NCBI RefSeq assembly: GCF_026212465.1
Contig: NC_080060.1
Coordinates: forward strand, 12,626,066-12,690,065
DNA from: Amaranthus tricolor
Lineage: Eukaryota > Streptophyta > Magnoliopsida > Caryophyllales > Amaranthaceae
Length of the DNA stretch: 64,000 bases
Direction: 5' to 3'
Positions 10,596-23,639 of this stretch are shown in pieces (position 1 is the first letter of the stretch; each line of letters starts with the position of its first letter). The notes under the pieces are model-generated. The model was not told where the DNA came from, did no database searches, and was given only the letters and a program-made list of their open reading frames with translations. A program made the position numbers and the translations under genes.

Positions 10596-12338
10596 CCAAA
10601 AGAAAAAGGCCGGCTACATGAACCAATAATTTATTCTTAATGATCATCCACATGATTTATCGCCACCATTCATTTCTATGAATCTTATCTAATCCTGTTT
10701 TCCTTGTCTACCTTAATAATAAAAAATAATTAATAAACAAAAAGTAAGATCTTATTTGCATCAAATCAAGTATGCATGGGTTATTTTATGAAATAACACT
10801 TAAATCTACAAAAATCATCATGTTCAGATCTATTCAAAACTATACATATAAAAAAATAAAATAAAATAAAAAAGGTCTCTGATAGGAGTATACATATATC
10901 TACAAACAGCATCATGTTCAGATCTGTTCAAAAATGGCCCGAGACCTTTGATATCAAGCAGATCCATCTCCACAGATTCTCTTTTCATGTTCAGATCTAG
11001 CAAAGCCACCAGGAATTATAGATTTATTAAGATAAACTGCAAAAGTGGGAGTGAGAATAATAACATGATGATACAGAAATGGCAGAAAGTCAGAGAGCTA
11101 AGTACAACTTCAAGCGGCTTTCAATTTCTGTCCCAACATGTGAATAGAGTTTTAACTTAATATGATATGATATGATACTAGATAATTCTCTGCCGTGCAA
11201 TTTTTTTTTCGTTTTATTATTTTTTATTATTTTGAAAAAATAAAAAAAATAAATTATAAATTATTGGTTATTGATTTTTAATGAATCATTAATAGTTTAT
11301 AATAGCTAATATTTAATTTATTTTTTATTTTTAAAATACTTTTTTATAAGTTACGTATGATGTTAAAAAATGTTATTTTAATATTATTTTAATCTTTACT
11401 TAGTAACCAATAGCATAACAAACTATGTTAAAAATAAATTTTAATTTTAATAAATTATTTTAAACACATATTACAATATTAATTTAAATGAAATATTTTA
11501 GATGATGATAACTTTTATATATTAAAAAATAATTTAAATAATAACAAAAATATTAAATTAAAAATAGCTTGTCTTGTATGAGACAAGACTATCTCAGTGT
11601 TGAAACCAACCCATGTAATTAGCTCAATTATTTTATTGATCACTATAAGATTGTAAGTGACAAATTATTATTTTTTGTTTTTAAAATAAAAGTTAGCAAA
11701 TTATTATTACAAAGAATAAATTTTTTTTGTTTTCCAAATTGAATGCTAGCAAATTATTATTGTGTATTGAGCAACGAAAAGTCACATGCATCCCACTCAA
11801 ACAATTTAATAAAAGCTAATAAAATGATAAGTCATATAATTCCCACTTAGACACTTTATTAGCAAATAATGACATTATCTTTGATAAATGGAGGAAGTTG
11901 ACAAATCATCACTTTTTGTGTTTGCTTATGTCATCCGTATTTTGTTATAGTATAATGTATATATAGATAGATGATATAATAACACAAAATCCTAATCAAT
12001 AAAAGTAATTTGCAAATTTTCACAAAAAAAAAACTTAATAATAAAATAAATAAAGTAATAAAAAAAATAAATAAAATTAAAATTTCAAAAATTTTGCCTA
12101 TAAAATTGTGCCACATTTCCAAATAAATTTGATTTGATTAAACTTACTCCTATTCATATTGTAATATGCATCCCGTATTTATTTTTTTTTTCTAAGAATA
12201 AAATTGATTGTCTAATAAGGTAGTTAAAAAATGTTATTACACAAAATTTGTGATAAATTGACAAAATCATAATTGTTATCAAGTAACACTATAGTAAAAT
12301 TCAATATTTTCTTATAATCTATTAATCTATCTATTATA
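10596..12338. other. AT-rich gene-free region
   Basis: No gene. It holds three copies of 'tcatgttcagatct' (10820, 10913, 10986), a short tandem array (about 10800-10930), a (tgata)n run at 11162-11177, and a small hairpin at about 11571-11590 (cttgtct..agacaag). From 11160 to 12338 it is extremely AT-rich. Confidence 0.6.
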
Positions 12339-12340
12339 TA

Positions 12341-12598
12341 CTCCCTCCAATTCACCATTAATGTTCTATTTGCTTTTTGGATACTAATCATCTCTTATTG
12401 TTAATTTGTATTTATTATTAATCTATAAGTTAAAACATAGTCAAGTGGGATCTTGTTTGATTCGTCTCAATGCAAGAATTATTTATATCAACTTTTCATA
12501 ACTTTTAATTATGTACAATTAGAGATACTAAGGATTGAATAAGTGCATTAGATATAGCGCATAAAGTACATGGGACATTAATAGTGAATTGGAGCGAG
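12341..12598. mobile_element. Stowaway-like MITE, TA target site
   Basis: 258 bp flanked by TA on both sides. The left end 'ctccctccaattcaccattaatgtt' is an imperfect inverted copy of the right end 'gacattaatagtgaattggagcgag'. The interior shares 'aaaacatagtcaagtgggatcttgtttgattcgtct' with the MITE at 39205-39464 and, in reverse, with 57420-57450, so it is one family. Confidence 0.9.
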
Positions 12599-12607
12599 TA
12601 TCAACTA

Positions 12608-12836
12608 CTCTCTTCGTCTCATTGAATTTGCAGCATTTTCTATTTTGGTTAGTCTCCCTTAATTTACAATATTTCTATTTTTGGACAATGACCCACTATT
12701 TTTTTTAATCTCATCCATACATTTTAACTCTCTTTTAATTTTATCCACACAATCCATTCTCTCTCTCTTCATTTATTATCATTTTCTTAAAAATTACTCT
12801 ATTTCTCTTTGATGAAAATCTAATGAGATAAATGAG
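12608..12836. mobile_element. Second Stowaway-like MITE
   Basis: Starts TA|ctctcttcgtctcattgaatttgc, close to the Stowaway consensus, and ends 'taatgagataaatgag|TA', a degenerate inverted copy. It lies 9 bp from the preceding MITE. Confidence 0.55.
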
Positions 12837-13014
12837 TAAAAAGTTACAAGCAACTTGTCTACCCTATTCATTTTCCCATATAATAAACAATGGTTTTTTA
12901 GCTTATGCCACGTGTAGGTGGGGAAAATCAGATTGCTCCATGTTTTCAGTTTGCTCTGTTCTGTTCATTACCTCACCGTCATTCACCTTTCCTCACCTTC
13001 CCTCTATGAATCCT

Positions 13015-13290
13015 CCATACTTAGCTCTATGAGAATAGGTAGTTGAGTATGTTTTAGGAAGCTTTTGTTGCTCAAGAGAGAACATAAGTATTTACGATAC
13101 GTTCTTCTCCATAACAAAACATCCATGACCTTAGGTTGAAATTTAGTAAACACTACTTTGGTGAAAAAGCCTAGCCTATGCCTCTTTAGCTTATTGATCA
13201 CATTATCCTCGCTTTAGTGCATTACATCCTTATTTACTTTTATTCTTAGTTTTCATTAAGTGTTTTTAATTGCTTACTAATAATACGTAT
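13015..13290 (+). mobile_element. LTR fragment, same family as 21361-22467
   Basis: This is the reverse complement of about 21541-21790: 'gagaataggtagttgagtatgttttaggaagcttttgttgc', 'acgatacgttcttctccataac', 'catgaccttaggttgaa', 'tttacttttattcttag'. It is a decayed piece of an Athila/Tat-like LTR in the plus orientation. Both ends are lost. Confidence 0.8.
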
Positions 13291-13731
13291 ATCATGATAT
13301 GATATGATGACTTTATAAATATATAAACATGCAATTTTTTAACATTGAAATATTATTATTTAGACAATTAGAAACCTCAGTTATACGGTCTAATTTTAAT
13401 AAACTTAATAGTTGTATAAAAACAAATGTTGAAAATCATTTGATATACTGAAATTACTAATAAATTCCATGGAATTATGGTTTGTTTTTTGGTTTATGAC
13501 TCAATGCAGTAACGTTTAGGTTTAACTTGAGTTACCGATTGTATGTCAATCAAAAAATTGATCACAATTCGACATCAATTTTTCTTTTTTAGTTATCATC
13601 CAATCCAAATGCATACAAGTTGTGATCATGTAAGGATCGGTCAACTAATAAAAAATCGAGACATTTTTAAAATGGATAACTTTTGGTTTTGGTTAGTATT
13701 TTCACATCGATCACATTTGAATAGCTATAGT
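13291..13731. other. Gene-free spacer
   Basis: No supported gene or repeat; AT-rich sequence up to the hAT end at 13732. Confidence 0.5.
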
Positions 13732-16206
13732 TAGTGAAGCCACGGTCCGGGTTGGGCCAATTCTGTTTTGGTTCCATCTGGAACTTGATTAGAACGTTTT
13801 CGGTTCCGGTTCCGGGCTATTCCAAATGGTTTCTTAGCGGTTCATGAGGCGGTTCCAACTCCCGGGTCAGGCGGGCCGGACCATCAATTCTATTTTTATT
13901 TTTCCTTTAAATATAATAGAAAAATACTATAATAATGCGGACGCACCTTTGTTGATTACTTGATTATTAGCGAAATTCATTGCTTGTCATCGTTATTAAA
14001 ATATTTACTAAAAAGAAGGACAAAAAAATAAATTAATAAGAAAAGATAAAGATGATTAATAAAAAAAAGGGAGAAAATGGACTTGAACCTAGTATCCCAA
14101 AGGAATACTAAGCTGCCTACGTATCCCGAAGCAATCAAAGCCCACGTAGTTCTTTGTCATACCTTTTATTTGTAGTTGTTAAATCTTGATTGATCGTTGT
14201 CCGATATTCATGATTCTTTTCGTCTTCGTCATCATCATCTTGTTGGTTAGATGCTTCCGCTGATTCTCCTCCCGACGATGATGCAGATGTATCCATCATC
14301 GTCCATGGATCATCATCGCCTTGATAATCATCGTTTTTGAGTTCTTGTGTTCGAACCTCTACTTGATCCCAATTTTTCTTGCAAACACATATTTAAATAG
14401 TATGTGGAGAAAGACGAGATCTCTTTTCATCTAGAACTCTTATACCTGCACTAAAAGCAGACTCCAACACAATAGTAGAAGCAGGAATTGCAAGGATATC
14501 CTTTGCGGTTCTTGATAATATGGGGAATTTTATTGATTTTTATTTCCACCAAATATTATGACTACCTTGTTCAATTTCAAAGTGATTTTAAGATAATTAT
14601 CTAGTTCTAAATATGAAACGGTGGATGTGGAAGAAGATGGTCCTACAAAACTATCATCTTGGCTTATTATGTTAACTATTATGAGATTATAATAAGTGGG
14701 ACGTGCCGAGACGCTAGCACGCCTAAACATATCGTGACTTGGGTTATATTTACTAGAATAGTGATCATAAAGATCTGCTAAAAGCTTTTTACGATTTCCA
14801 ACATAATTATATACATCACTAGGCGGGCGCTCTAATGATTGGTAGTAAAATCCGTACACTCAATACACAGTTGTGTTATAACCTGACGATAAACAATAGC
14901 CTTTTTTTTAATAAATCATGGGTTAAGCCCCAACGTGTAGGAGTATCTAATGACCAATATACTCCTTTTTAGTGATAATGGTCACATAATTTTTTATATC
15001 TTCTCTTTACCTGTCCTAATCTAAACCATTTCACTATGTCTCTAATGGGATCTAATAAATCACTTAGTTTTTTAATACCTGCTTGGCAAGATAAGTTAAA
15101 AATATGAGCACAACAACGTACGTGTAATAATCTACCACCAAGGATAAAACTAAAAGCAAGTTTGTTACACAAAAGTTCAATGCATTTAATATTGGCGGTT
15201 GCATTATTGGTAGAACAACAAAATATCTTACTTAACAAGTTCCATTCTTTACATATCTCTATTAATCTATATTTTATGTTATCACCAGTATGTCTTTTGG
15301 GCATTAATTCAAAAGCAATTATTCTTTTTTGAATAAACCAATTATGATCTATCCAGTGTGTTGTCACACACATATAAGGTTCCAAATGTGGCGGAGTAGA
15401 CCAAATATCGGTTGTTATGCTAACCCTACCATTAAAAGATTTAAACATTTCTACTAATTCATAACGCTTTGATTCATATAATTTTATTGTGCGTTGTTTA
15501 AGAGTGTTCCTAGGGATTACTTATATTGTGGTTGCAAACTTTTTCTAGTGTAATATTTGCATGTCTTACTTTCACAATGGTTAAATGGCAACTCATCACA
15601 AATTACATATTTAGAATATTCATCAATCATTTCATTACGATTATATTTAAAAGGCATGCCTCCGCCGGGAATGTCCACGGTCCACTGTCGGCTTTCACTT
15701 GTGGTCACGCTGCCGCTTGCTACATGAATTTCTTTTGTGATTCCATGCTTCTTTGCCAAATGTTTGTTGAAAGATCCCGTACTACCACCTAACACATATT
15801 CACAAAACACAATAAATGAATTTTTAATACATTCTTGATTTACAAAGTATAACTATCATGCATAAAAACTTAAAAAGTATCTAACTTTGTTGAAATCGTA
15901 TGAAACTAAGAGTTTTACCCCTTGACTTTCAAAAATTTGACAAGTGCGCACAAAAAAACATCCGGATTGTCGGTTGATTGCTTTGTAAAATACGACCACA
16001 CATGTGAAAAAGTTCTACCACTAAGAGTTGCGTTGCCGGAAAAGGTTGTCTTACTGGTTCATCTTCATCTAAATTTCAACATAAAGACATACTCAAATAT
16101 CACAATATATAAATAAATAATAATTTAAAATTTAATCAATTTTAAGAATAAAATTATAAAACTCACCGATACTTTGGAAATTGACTAGTTTACCACGAGC
16201 TTGTTT

Positions 16207-16243
<37 letters not shown>

Positions 16244-16324
16244 ACTTCTAGTGATCTCGTTGATGATTGTCGAGATCTAAGTATCCCAATAGGGGTTGTT
16301 AGTTCCTCCTCTTCTTCTTCTTTT
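13732..16324 (-). mobile_element. Truncated hAT transposon, copy 1
   Basis: It matches the complete hAT at 23640-27344 from its TAG...GCCACGGTCCGGGTTGG terminus (13732) and GGTTCC-rich subterminal zone, through the transposase, to the start of exon 1. The terminus on the high-coordinate side is missing: similarity ends at about 16324, followed by a MITE and a (TA)n array. An internal deletion of about 310 bp lies near 14850; the missing piece corresponds to about 24842-25156 of the complete copy. Confidence 0.85.
14206..16324 (-). pseudogene. hAT transposase remnant
   Basis: Pieces are seen at 16324-16140 (exon 1 end, with a poly-Gln run from a (TTG)n tract at about 16204-16242), 16060-15870 (start of the BED-finger exon), 15810-15517 (finger His residues, F-N-K-H-L-A-K-K-H), 15448-14969 (central transposase) and 14859-14530 plus 14465-14206 (C-terminal dimerisation region). 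Several frameshifts and a 310-bp deletion make it non-functional. It keeps a Glu codon at about 14460 where the other copy has a stop. Confidence 0.85.
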
Positions 16325-16354
16325 TTAACTACTACTAAGTACAAATAAATTTAA

Positions 16355-16635
16355 ATAGATCATGTGAAAACCAAGTAAAGTGGTGAAAACTAAAAATAGG
16401 TATACATGAAATGTTAAATGATGTACATATTTCAGTGGCATTATTGTAAACAATTGAACATTTTCTAAAAGGTGTACATATTCAGATGACATTTCTGTAA
16501 ATAATATGAACATTTTTCCTTCAAAAAAATATGTACGCCCTATAAGATAGTATGTACACATATTGCCACAATATGTACATCTCAGTCTGATTTTTAGTTT
16601 TCACCACTTTAGTGGTTTTCATCTGATCCTGCCCC

Positions 16636-16638
<3 letters not shown>
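16355..16638. mobile_element. MITE with 35-40-bp inverted repeats
   Basis: 'gatcatgtgaaaaccaagtaaagtggtgaaaactaaaaat' at the left is mirrored by 'atttttagttttcaccactttagtggttttcatctgatc' at the right. The interior is non-coding and repeats 'atgtacatat'. The outer end reads '..cctgcccctata'. The superfamily is not clear. It sits where the hAT copy loses its distal end. Confidence 0.8.
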
Positions 16639-19389
<2,751 letters not shown>

Positions 19390-19448
19390 AAATGGGACAG
19401 TAGTTAAGTAGTGCATGGAAATGAAGATAAAATTCCCTAGTAGCTAGA

Positions 19449-19547
19449 TTATAGGTTGTCGGATTTCTCATCAGATTCAGAGATGAGATGATAAATCATA
19501 TTTGGGCTCATCTTACAACCAAGCTCGATCTTCATACCTGACAATAA
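19449..19547 (-). pseudogene. Decayed terminal exon of a DUF3615-like gene
   Basis: After an acceptor (attgtcag) the minus strand reads G-M-K-I-E-L-G-C-K-M-S-P-N-M-I-Y-H-L then a stop at 19449. It is homologous to the terminal exons at 30931-31074 and 29714-29817, but the second Cys of C-x-x-C is Ser and H-P is H-L. No upstream exons are seen nearby, so it is an orphan, probably dead. Confidence 0.55.
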
Positions 19548-19830
19548 TATAGTCATACATAAATACTAAACAAAAATTCCCGACTTTTAAAACCTAGTAA
19601 AGCGAAATGCAGATAAAATGTCAAGTTAAATTGATATTGAAAGCTACACCCGACACCACGACACCACTATCATTTACAGAGTGGTTGGAATTTCCCAAAA
19701 AAACTACATTCAAAAAAAGAAAAATATTAAAAAAGCATTCAATAAAAAATAGTTGAAAAAGACATCTCACAAGAAAACATCATTAAAAACTTCAATAATA
19801 CAATATTTGAGAGATTTCAGTAGTGTGTAA

Positions 19831-20640
19831 GAGTTAATCTAATTTCATGTTTTCACATTCTAAGTTTTGTTTGATTTGAGATTGAATATGGTTGGAATTA
19901 GGAAATGAAAAATGCATTGAATTTGTCTGATGTGACCGGAAAGTACTGATTTTACTCTAAAAGATACTCCTTACTTTTTTGCTATCTTCCTTTTGATTCG
20001 GCCTTTATTCTTAATTCCTTATATCTGTAAAAAATGGCTTAAGAGATTCATTCTATTTGTTTAGAAGAAAATAAACACCACAAATGCAATAGCTCCCTTT
20101 TCTTCCGGCTATGACTTTCCTTTCACCTTTCACTTAACATTGCTCTTTTTCGATGTCTTTTCGGTTATTGATTTGTTGCAATGGATTGCTTAATCTTTGA
20201 CTTCTGGTTGTTGATGATGCTATTACTTGATATAATGTAGACATTGAATAAGCTTGCTCATTTATACATTATATCAACTAAAATTTTGTGTTTCTATTTA
20301 CTTGATATATTGCAGACACTGAACTATTAATCCTCCCAAACACCTTGATATATTTGCTCATTTATTCGAATCCTTGTTTAGACTAATTGTAGAATCACAA
20401 TTAGTTTTTTTCGTTTTTATATGTATGTCCTCATTTGATGCACTGGAACTGATTTATGAAATGCTTTAGTGAATCAACTTGTTCAGTTATACTCTCTAAT
20501 AAGTAATAACAAAAAAGTCGCAGCAAAAATATACTAGATTGGAGAACTAAATTTTCAATATGTGTGCTGCAAAACTTACGTGTCTGCATGCATCTATGCA
20601 GTTTTACACATTTGTGTTAGTGGATGCAAATGTGGTGTGC
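19831..20640. other. Gene-free spacer
   Basis: AT-rich sequence without a supported ORF. Near-duplicate phrases 'attacttgatataatgtagacattgaata' and 'tacttgatatattgcagacactgaacta' lie at about 20222 and 20309. Confidence 0.45.
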
Positions 20641-20752
20641 ATTGTAGTTATATATGGGTCGATACACGGCTGATTTGGGGCTTTGAAGGTGATATTGTGG
20701 TCTACATTAAAGGGAAAATTTAAAATAATTAAGCAATTTTAACAAAAAAATA

Positions 20753-21162
20753 AAAAATAAGCTTCGGGTAAACTTAATTCCAAAAATAAGCGATTTCATG
20801 TCTGAGCCTAAGGTCAAGTATGTTCGCAGTTACTAACAGCGAACAAAAAAATTGGTCAAAAAAAGTCAAAATTATTTGTTCGCAGTTAATAACTGCGAAC
20901 AAAAGAGAGATAATGTCAGAACATTAAAATAGACAAAAAATGTGAAAATTGGTTGTAATTAAGAACAAACATGATTTTCAATTTTTTTGTCCTGTCTAAT
21001 ATGACATTGTCTCTCGTTTGTTCACAGTTTTTAACTGCAAACAAACAATTTTGATTTTTTTTGACCAATTTTTTTTCGTTGTTAGTAACTGCGAACATAC
21101 CTAACTTTAGGCTCGGACATGGGGATGCTAATTTTTACCAAGTTTACTCAAAGCTCATTTTT
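20753..21162. mobile_element. Palindromic (foldback) MITE
   Basis: About 410 bp in two arms of about 200 bp that are inverted copies around a centre near 20955. The outer ends are 'aaaaataagcttcgggtaaactt' and its inverse 'aagtttactcaaagctcattttt'. Each arm holds two copies of the smaller palindrome ttcgcagtta.taactgcgaa. It is absent from the matching place in block A, so it inserted after the blocks diverged. A related element is at 34180-34415. Confidence 0.9.
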
Positions 21163-21360
21163 GACTGAAAATTCAAGATTTAGTTTCGGATAATCATTTG
21201 TTTTTTTGGATGAAAAGTCAAATATATATGTGTATTTCGAATCATTTTGTTAGTTTTTGGATGAATTGATTTTTGCAAAACCAAAATGATATCTTTTTTT
21301 ATTAAAATGCAATGTACTCTCTTAATACTTTCAACCTTATGACATTTTTGGAAAGATGAG

Positions 21361-22467
21361 TGATCAGGAATTTACGTCCTTCAATAGTTATACCGCAAGT
21401 GCATGACGTAGCTTAATACGGCGGCAAGTACGGGTCGAATCCACTGGGAGTGGCTGTTAAGTCAATAGTTTCTCGATCGATTAGCATGTTCAAAAGCGTA
21501 TAAATCGATGTTTGGTGGTAGAAATAATTAAAGCAAGCAATTAAAAATACTTAATGAAAATGAAGCATAAAAGTAAATAAGAATGCAATGAACTAAATCA
21601 AGGATAGAATGATTAATAAGCTAAGGAGGCGTAGGCTAGACTTTCTCACCAAAATAGTGTTTACAAAACTTTAACCTAAGGTTATGGATGTCTTGTTATG
21701 GAGAAGAACGTATCGTAAATACTAATGTTCTCTCTCGGGCAACAAAAGCTTCCTAAAACATACTCAACTACTTATTCTCATGGAAATAAGTATAATTTAT
21801 GACATGAAGTACACCTTCAACATTTCCAATTAAAGCATCTACCTATTCTCATGGAGATGACTTAATTTTTAAGCATAGATTATCGTTAAAACTCGACTCT
21901 CGCCCTCAATTCAACGACATTACACATGATAGAAAAATCCATCTTAAACCATAAACAACACAACCAAGCCAAAGGTAAAGAAAGCAATTAAACTACCTAC
22001 ATGGTGATAATGCCTAGCCTAAGCCAAAATAAACTACTCACTCATACTCATACTGAGATTGTAAATTGCAAAGAAGTTAAGAACCATAGATGAATGAATT
22101 AAACTAGAGTACTTCTACAAAGATGAATGCAATATAAGTTGAAGAACTACAAGCATGAATATATGAAGCTAAAGGCAATTAATCCAAGATAACTAGGTGA
22201 CATGAATTGAAAACAATAATAAGCAAAAGATAGAAATTGCTCTTTTAGGTTCAATCTAAAGATGAACAAGATGATTGTTGATGATTCAAAGTATGTGCTT
22301 GATTTGTGCTCGATTTGATGAGTTTTACCTGAAATGTAACAAAACACCAAAACACCAAAACACCAAACCAAGCGTAAAATCCTAAATAAAACAAGCATAG
22401 TTGTATCAAATTCCAACATAATCTAACTAAACAATCGGAATAAAATATGAATAAAATATAGCTAACA
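21361..22467 (-). mobile_element. Solo LTR, Athila/Tat-like (family B)
   Basis: 1,107 bp running TGATCA...CTAACA on the plus strand, with ATGAG at 21356-21360 and again at 22469-22473 (a 1-nt offset). Blocks A and B, without the insertion, have a single TTGAG here. The 3' end of the LTR (minus) holds 'ccagtggattcgacccgtacttgccg', typical of Athila/Tat LTR ends. The minus-strand ORFs at 22147-22668 are not considered genes. Confidence 0.8.
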
Positions 22468-23139
22468 AATGAGTTTTTGACAATAATTCTTTGCAAGAGG
22501 TTTTTTGGAGAAAGTCTTATATGGAAGAGGTCCACGCCATTTTAGTATGTACCAACCGTAAAAAATACAAAAATAGATTCTCATGAATTTTAGATTGTTG
22601 CACACTAAAATAGTGTGAACCAAACGGCAGACCCAAGAATTATGTTTTTGGGTTGAGCTTAATGTCATCCAACTTATTTATAAACTAATCAAGTTAATCT
22701 TGTAGGCATAAAGATATGCTTAACTTGAATCATAGAAGGAAAAAACAAATCCTAAGTAATATAAAAGTATTTAAGATGAATACTTAGTTGAAAACACTAG
22801 CATTTACAAAGTGGTTTAAATTTCCAAAAGAAACAGCAGTCAAAGACAGCATAATATTAAAAAAGTATTCAATAAAAATTAGTTGAAAACAAGACATTTC
22901 GGAAGAAAACATCATTGAAAACTTCAACAATGCTTCACATTAGAAGACGAAAAAAGAAAATGACTATTAGGAAATTTGGTATGAGAAATGAAAACGTAAT
23001 GACATAAAAAAAGAGAGATAAGCATCTCTTTTCCCAAAACCTAGATGTGAAATTCCATCCAGAACTCACCTCTCAACTGCCACATACCACTAACAAGAAT
23101 TGAACAAACAAATTTCCACTCTTTTCTTCTTTAACTTCT

Positions 23140-23639
23140 CTTCCACACTAAGGGTACATGGTGTCTACATTAAGGGTGGTAACTGGGCGATTTTCAATGC
23201 TCCCTCCACTACTAGTAGGGTGATGAAAAAGCTTTGCTCCCTTAAAGACACTTTGAAAGACTACATTTTTTCAAGATTCCTACTCCATTAAGCTAGTGTA
23301 TTTGGAAGCCTTCAAGACCTTTCACAAAGTTCGTTGGAGATTCGTGGAGTGGAATAGAATGTCTATCCCACGACACTAATTGTGTTTGGCTTATGGCTTT
23401 AGGAAAGCTTAAAACCAAGGATAAACTCCTTGCGATGGGTGTATTCAATGATGATCTTTGTCCTTTGTGTGCAACAACTAAGGAAACGGTTCGTCACCTT
23501 TTTTTCGATTGCCCCTTTAGTAGGAAATGCCTTGATGGTCTAAAGGCATGGGTGGGTTTTCGTTTCAAACACATTGCCGCAATGGACTTCCGCAAACGGA
23601 AACTTAAGAAAAAAACAACAGCAGGCCATGTGCTCTATC
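23140..23639 (+). pseudogene. LINE ORF2 3' part, before the hAT insertion
   Basis: From about 23150 a broken frame resembles the region upstream of the zf-RVT domain (G-N-W..., later V-R-W-x-F-V-E-W-N). From 23393 an open frame reads M-A-L-G-K-L-K-T-K-D-K-L followed by C-P-L-C...V-R-H-L-F-F-D-C, the Cys-His cluster of the reverse-transcriptase zinc-binding domain (zf-RVT). The LINE is 5'-truncated and entered block C at about 23139. Stops at about 23290 and 23380 show decay. Confidence 0.85.

Larger units (their letters stand above)
19390..23139. repeat. Dispersed copy of the 29-31.8 kb block (block C)
   Basis: Segments at 19390-19830, 20640-20752, 21163-21360 and 22469-23139 align in order with blocks A and B (29145-31770). 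Shared runs include 'ggatgaaaagtcaaatatatat', 'tactctcttaatactttcaaccttatgacattttt', 'cttaatgtcatccaacttatttataaactaatcaagttaatcttg' and 'tagcatttacaaagtggttt'. A palindromic MITE, a solo LTR and, at the right edge, a LINE inserted into this copy only. Confidence 0.8.

Noticed and set aside
21425..21440. 'gggtcgaatcc' like a tRNA T-loop
   Set aside because: No acceptor stem or anticodon arm around it; it belongs to the end of an Athila/Tat-like LTR.
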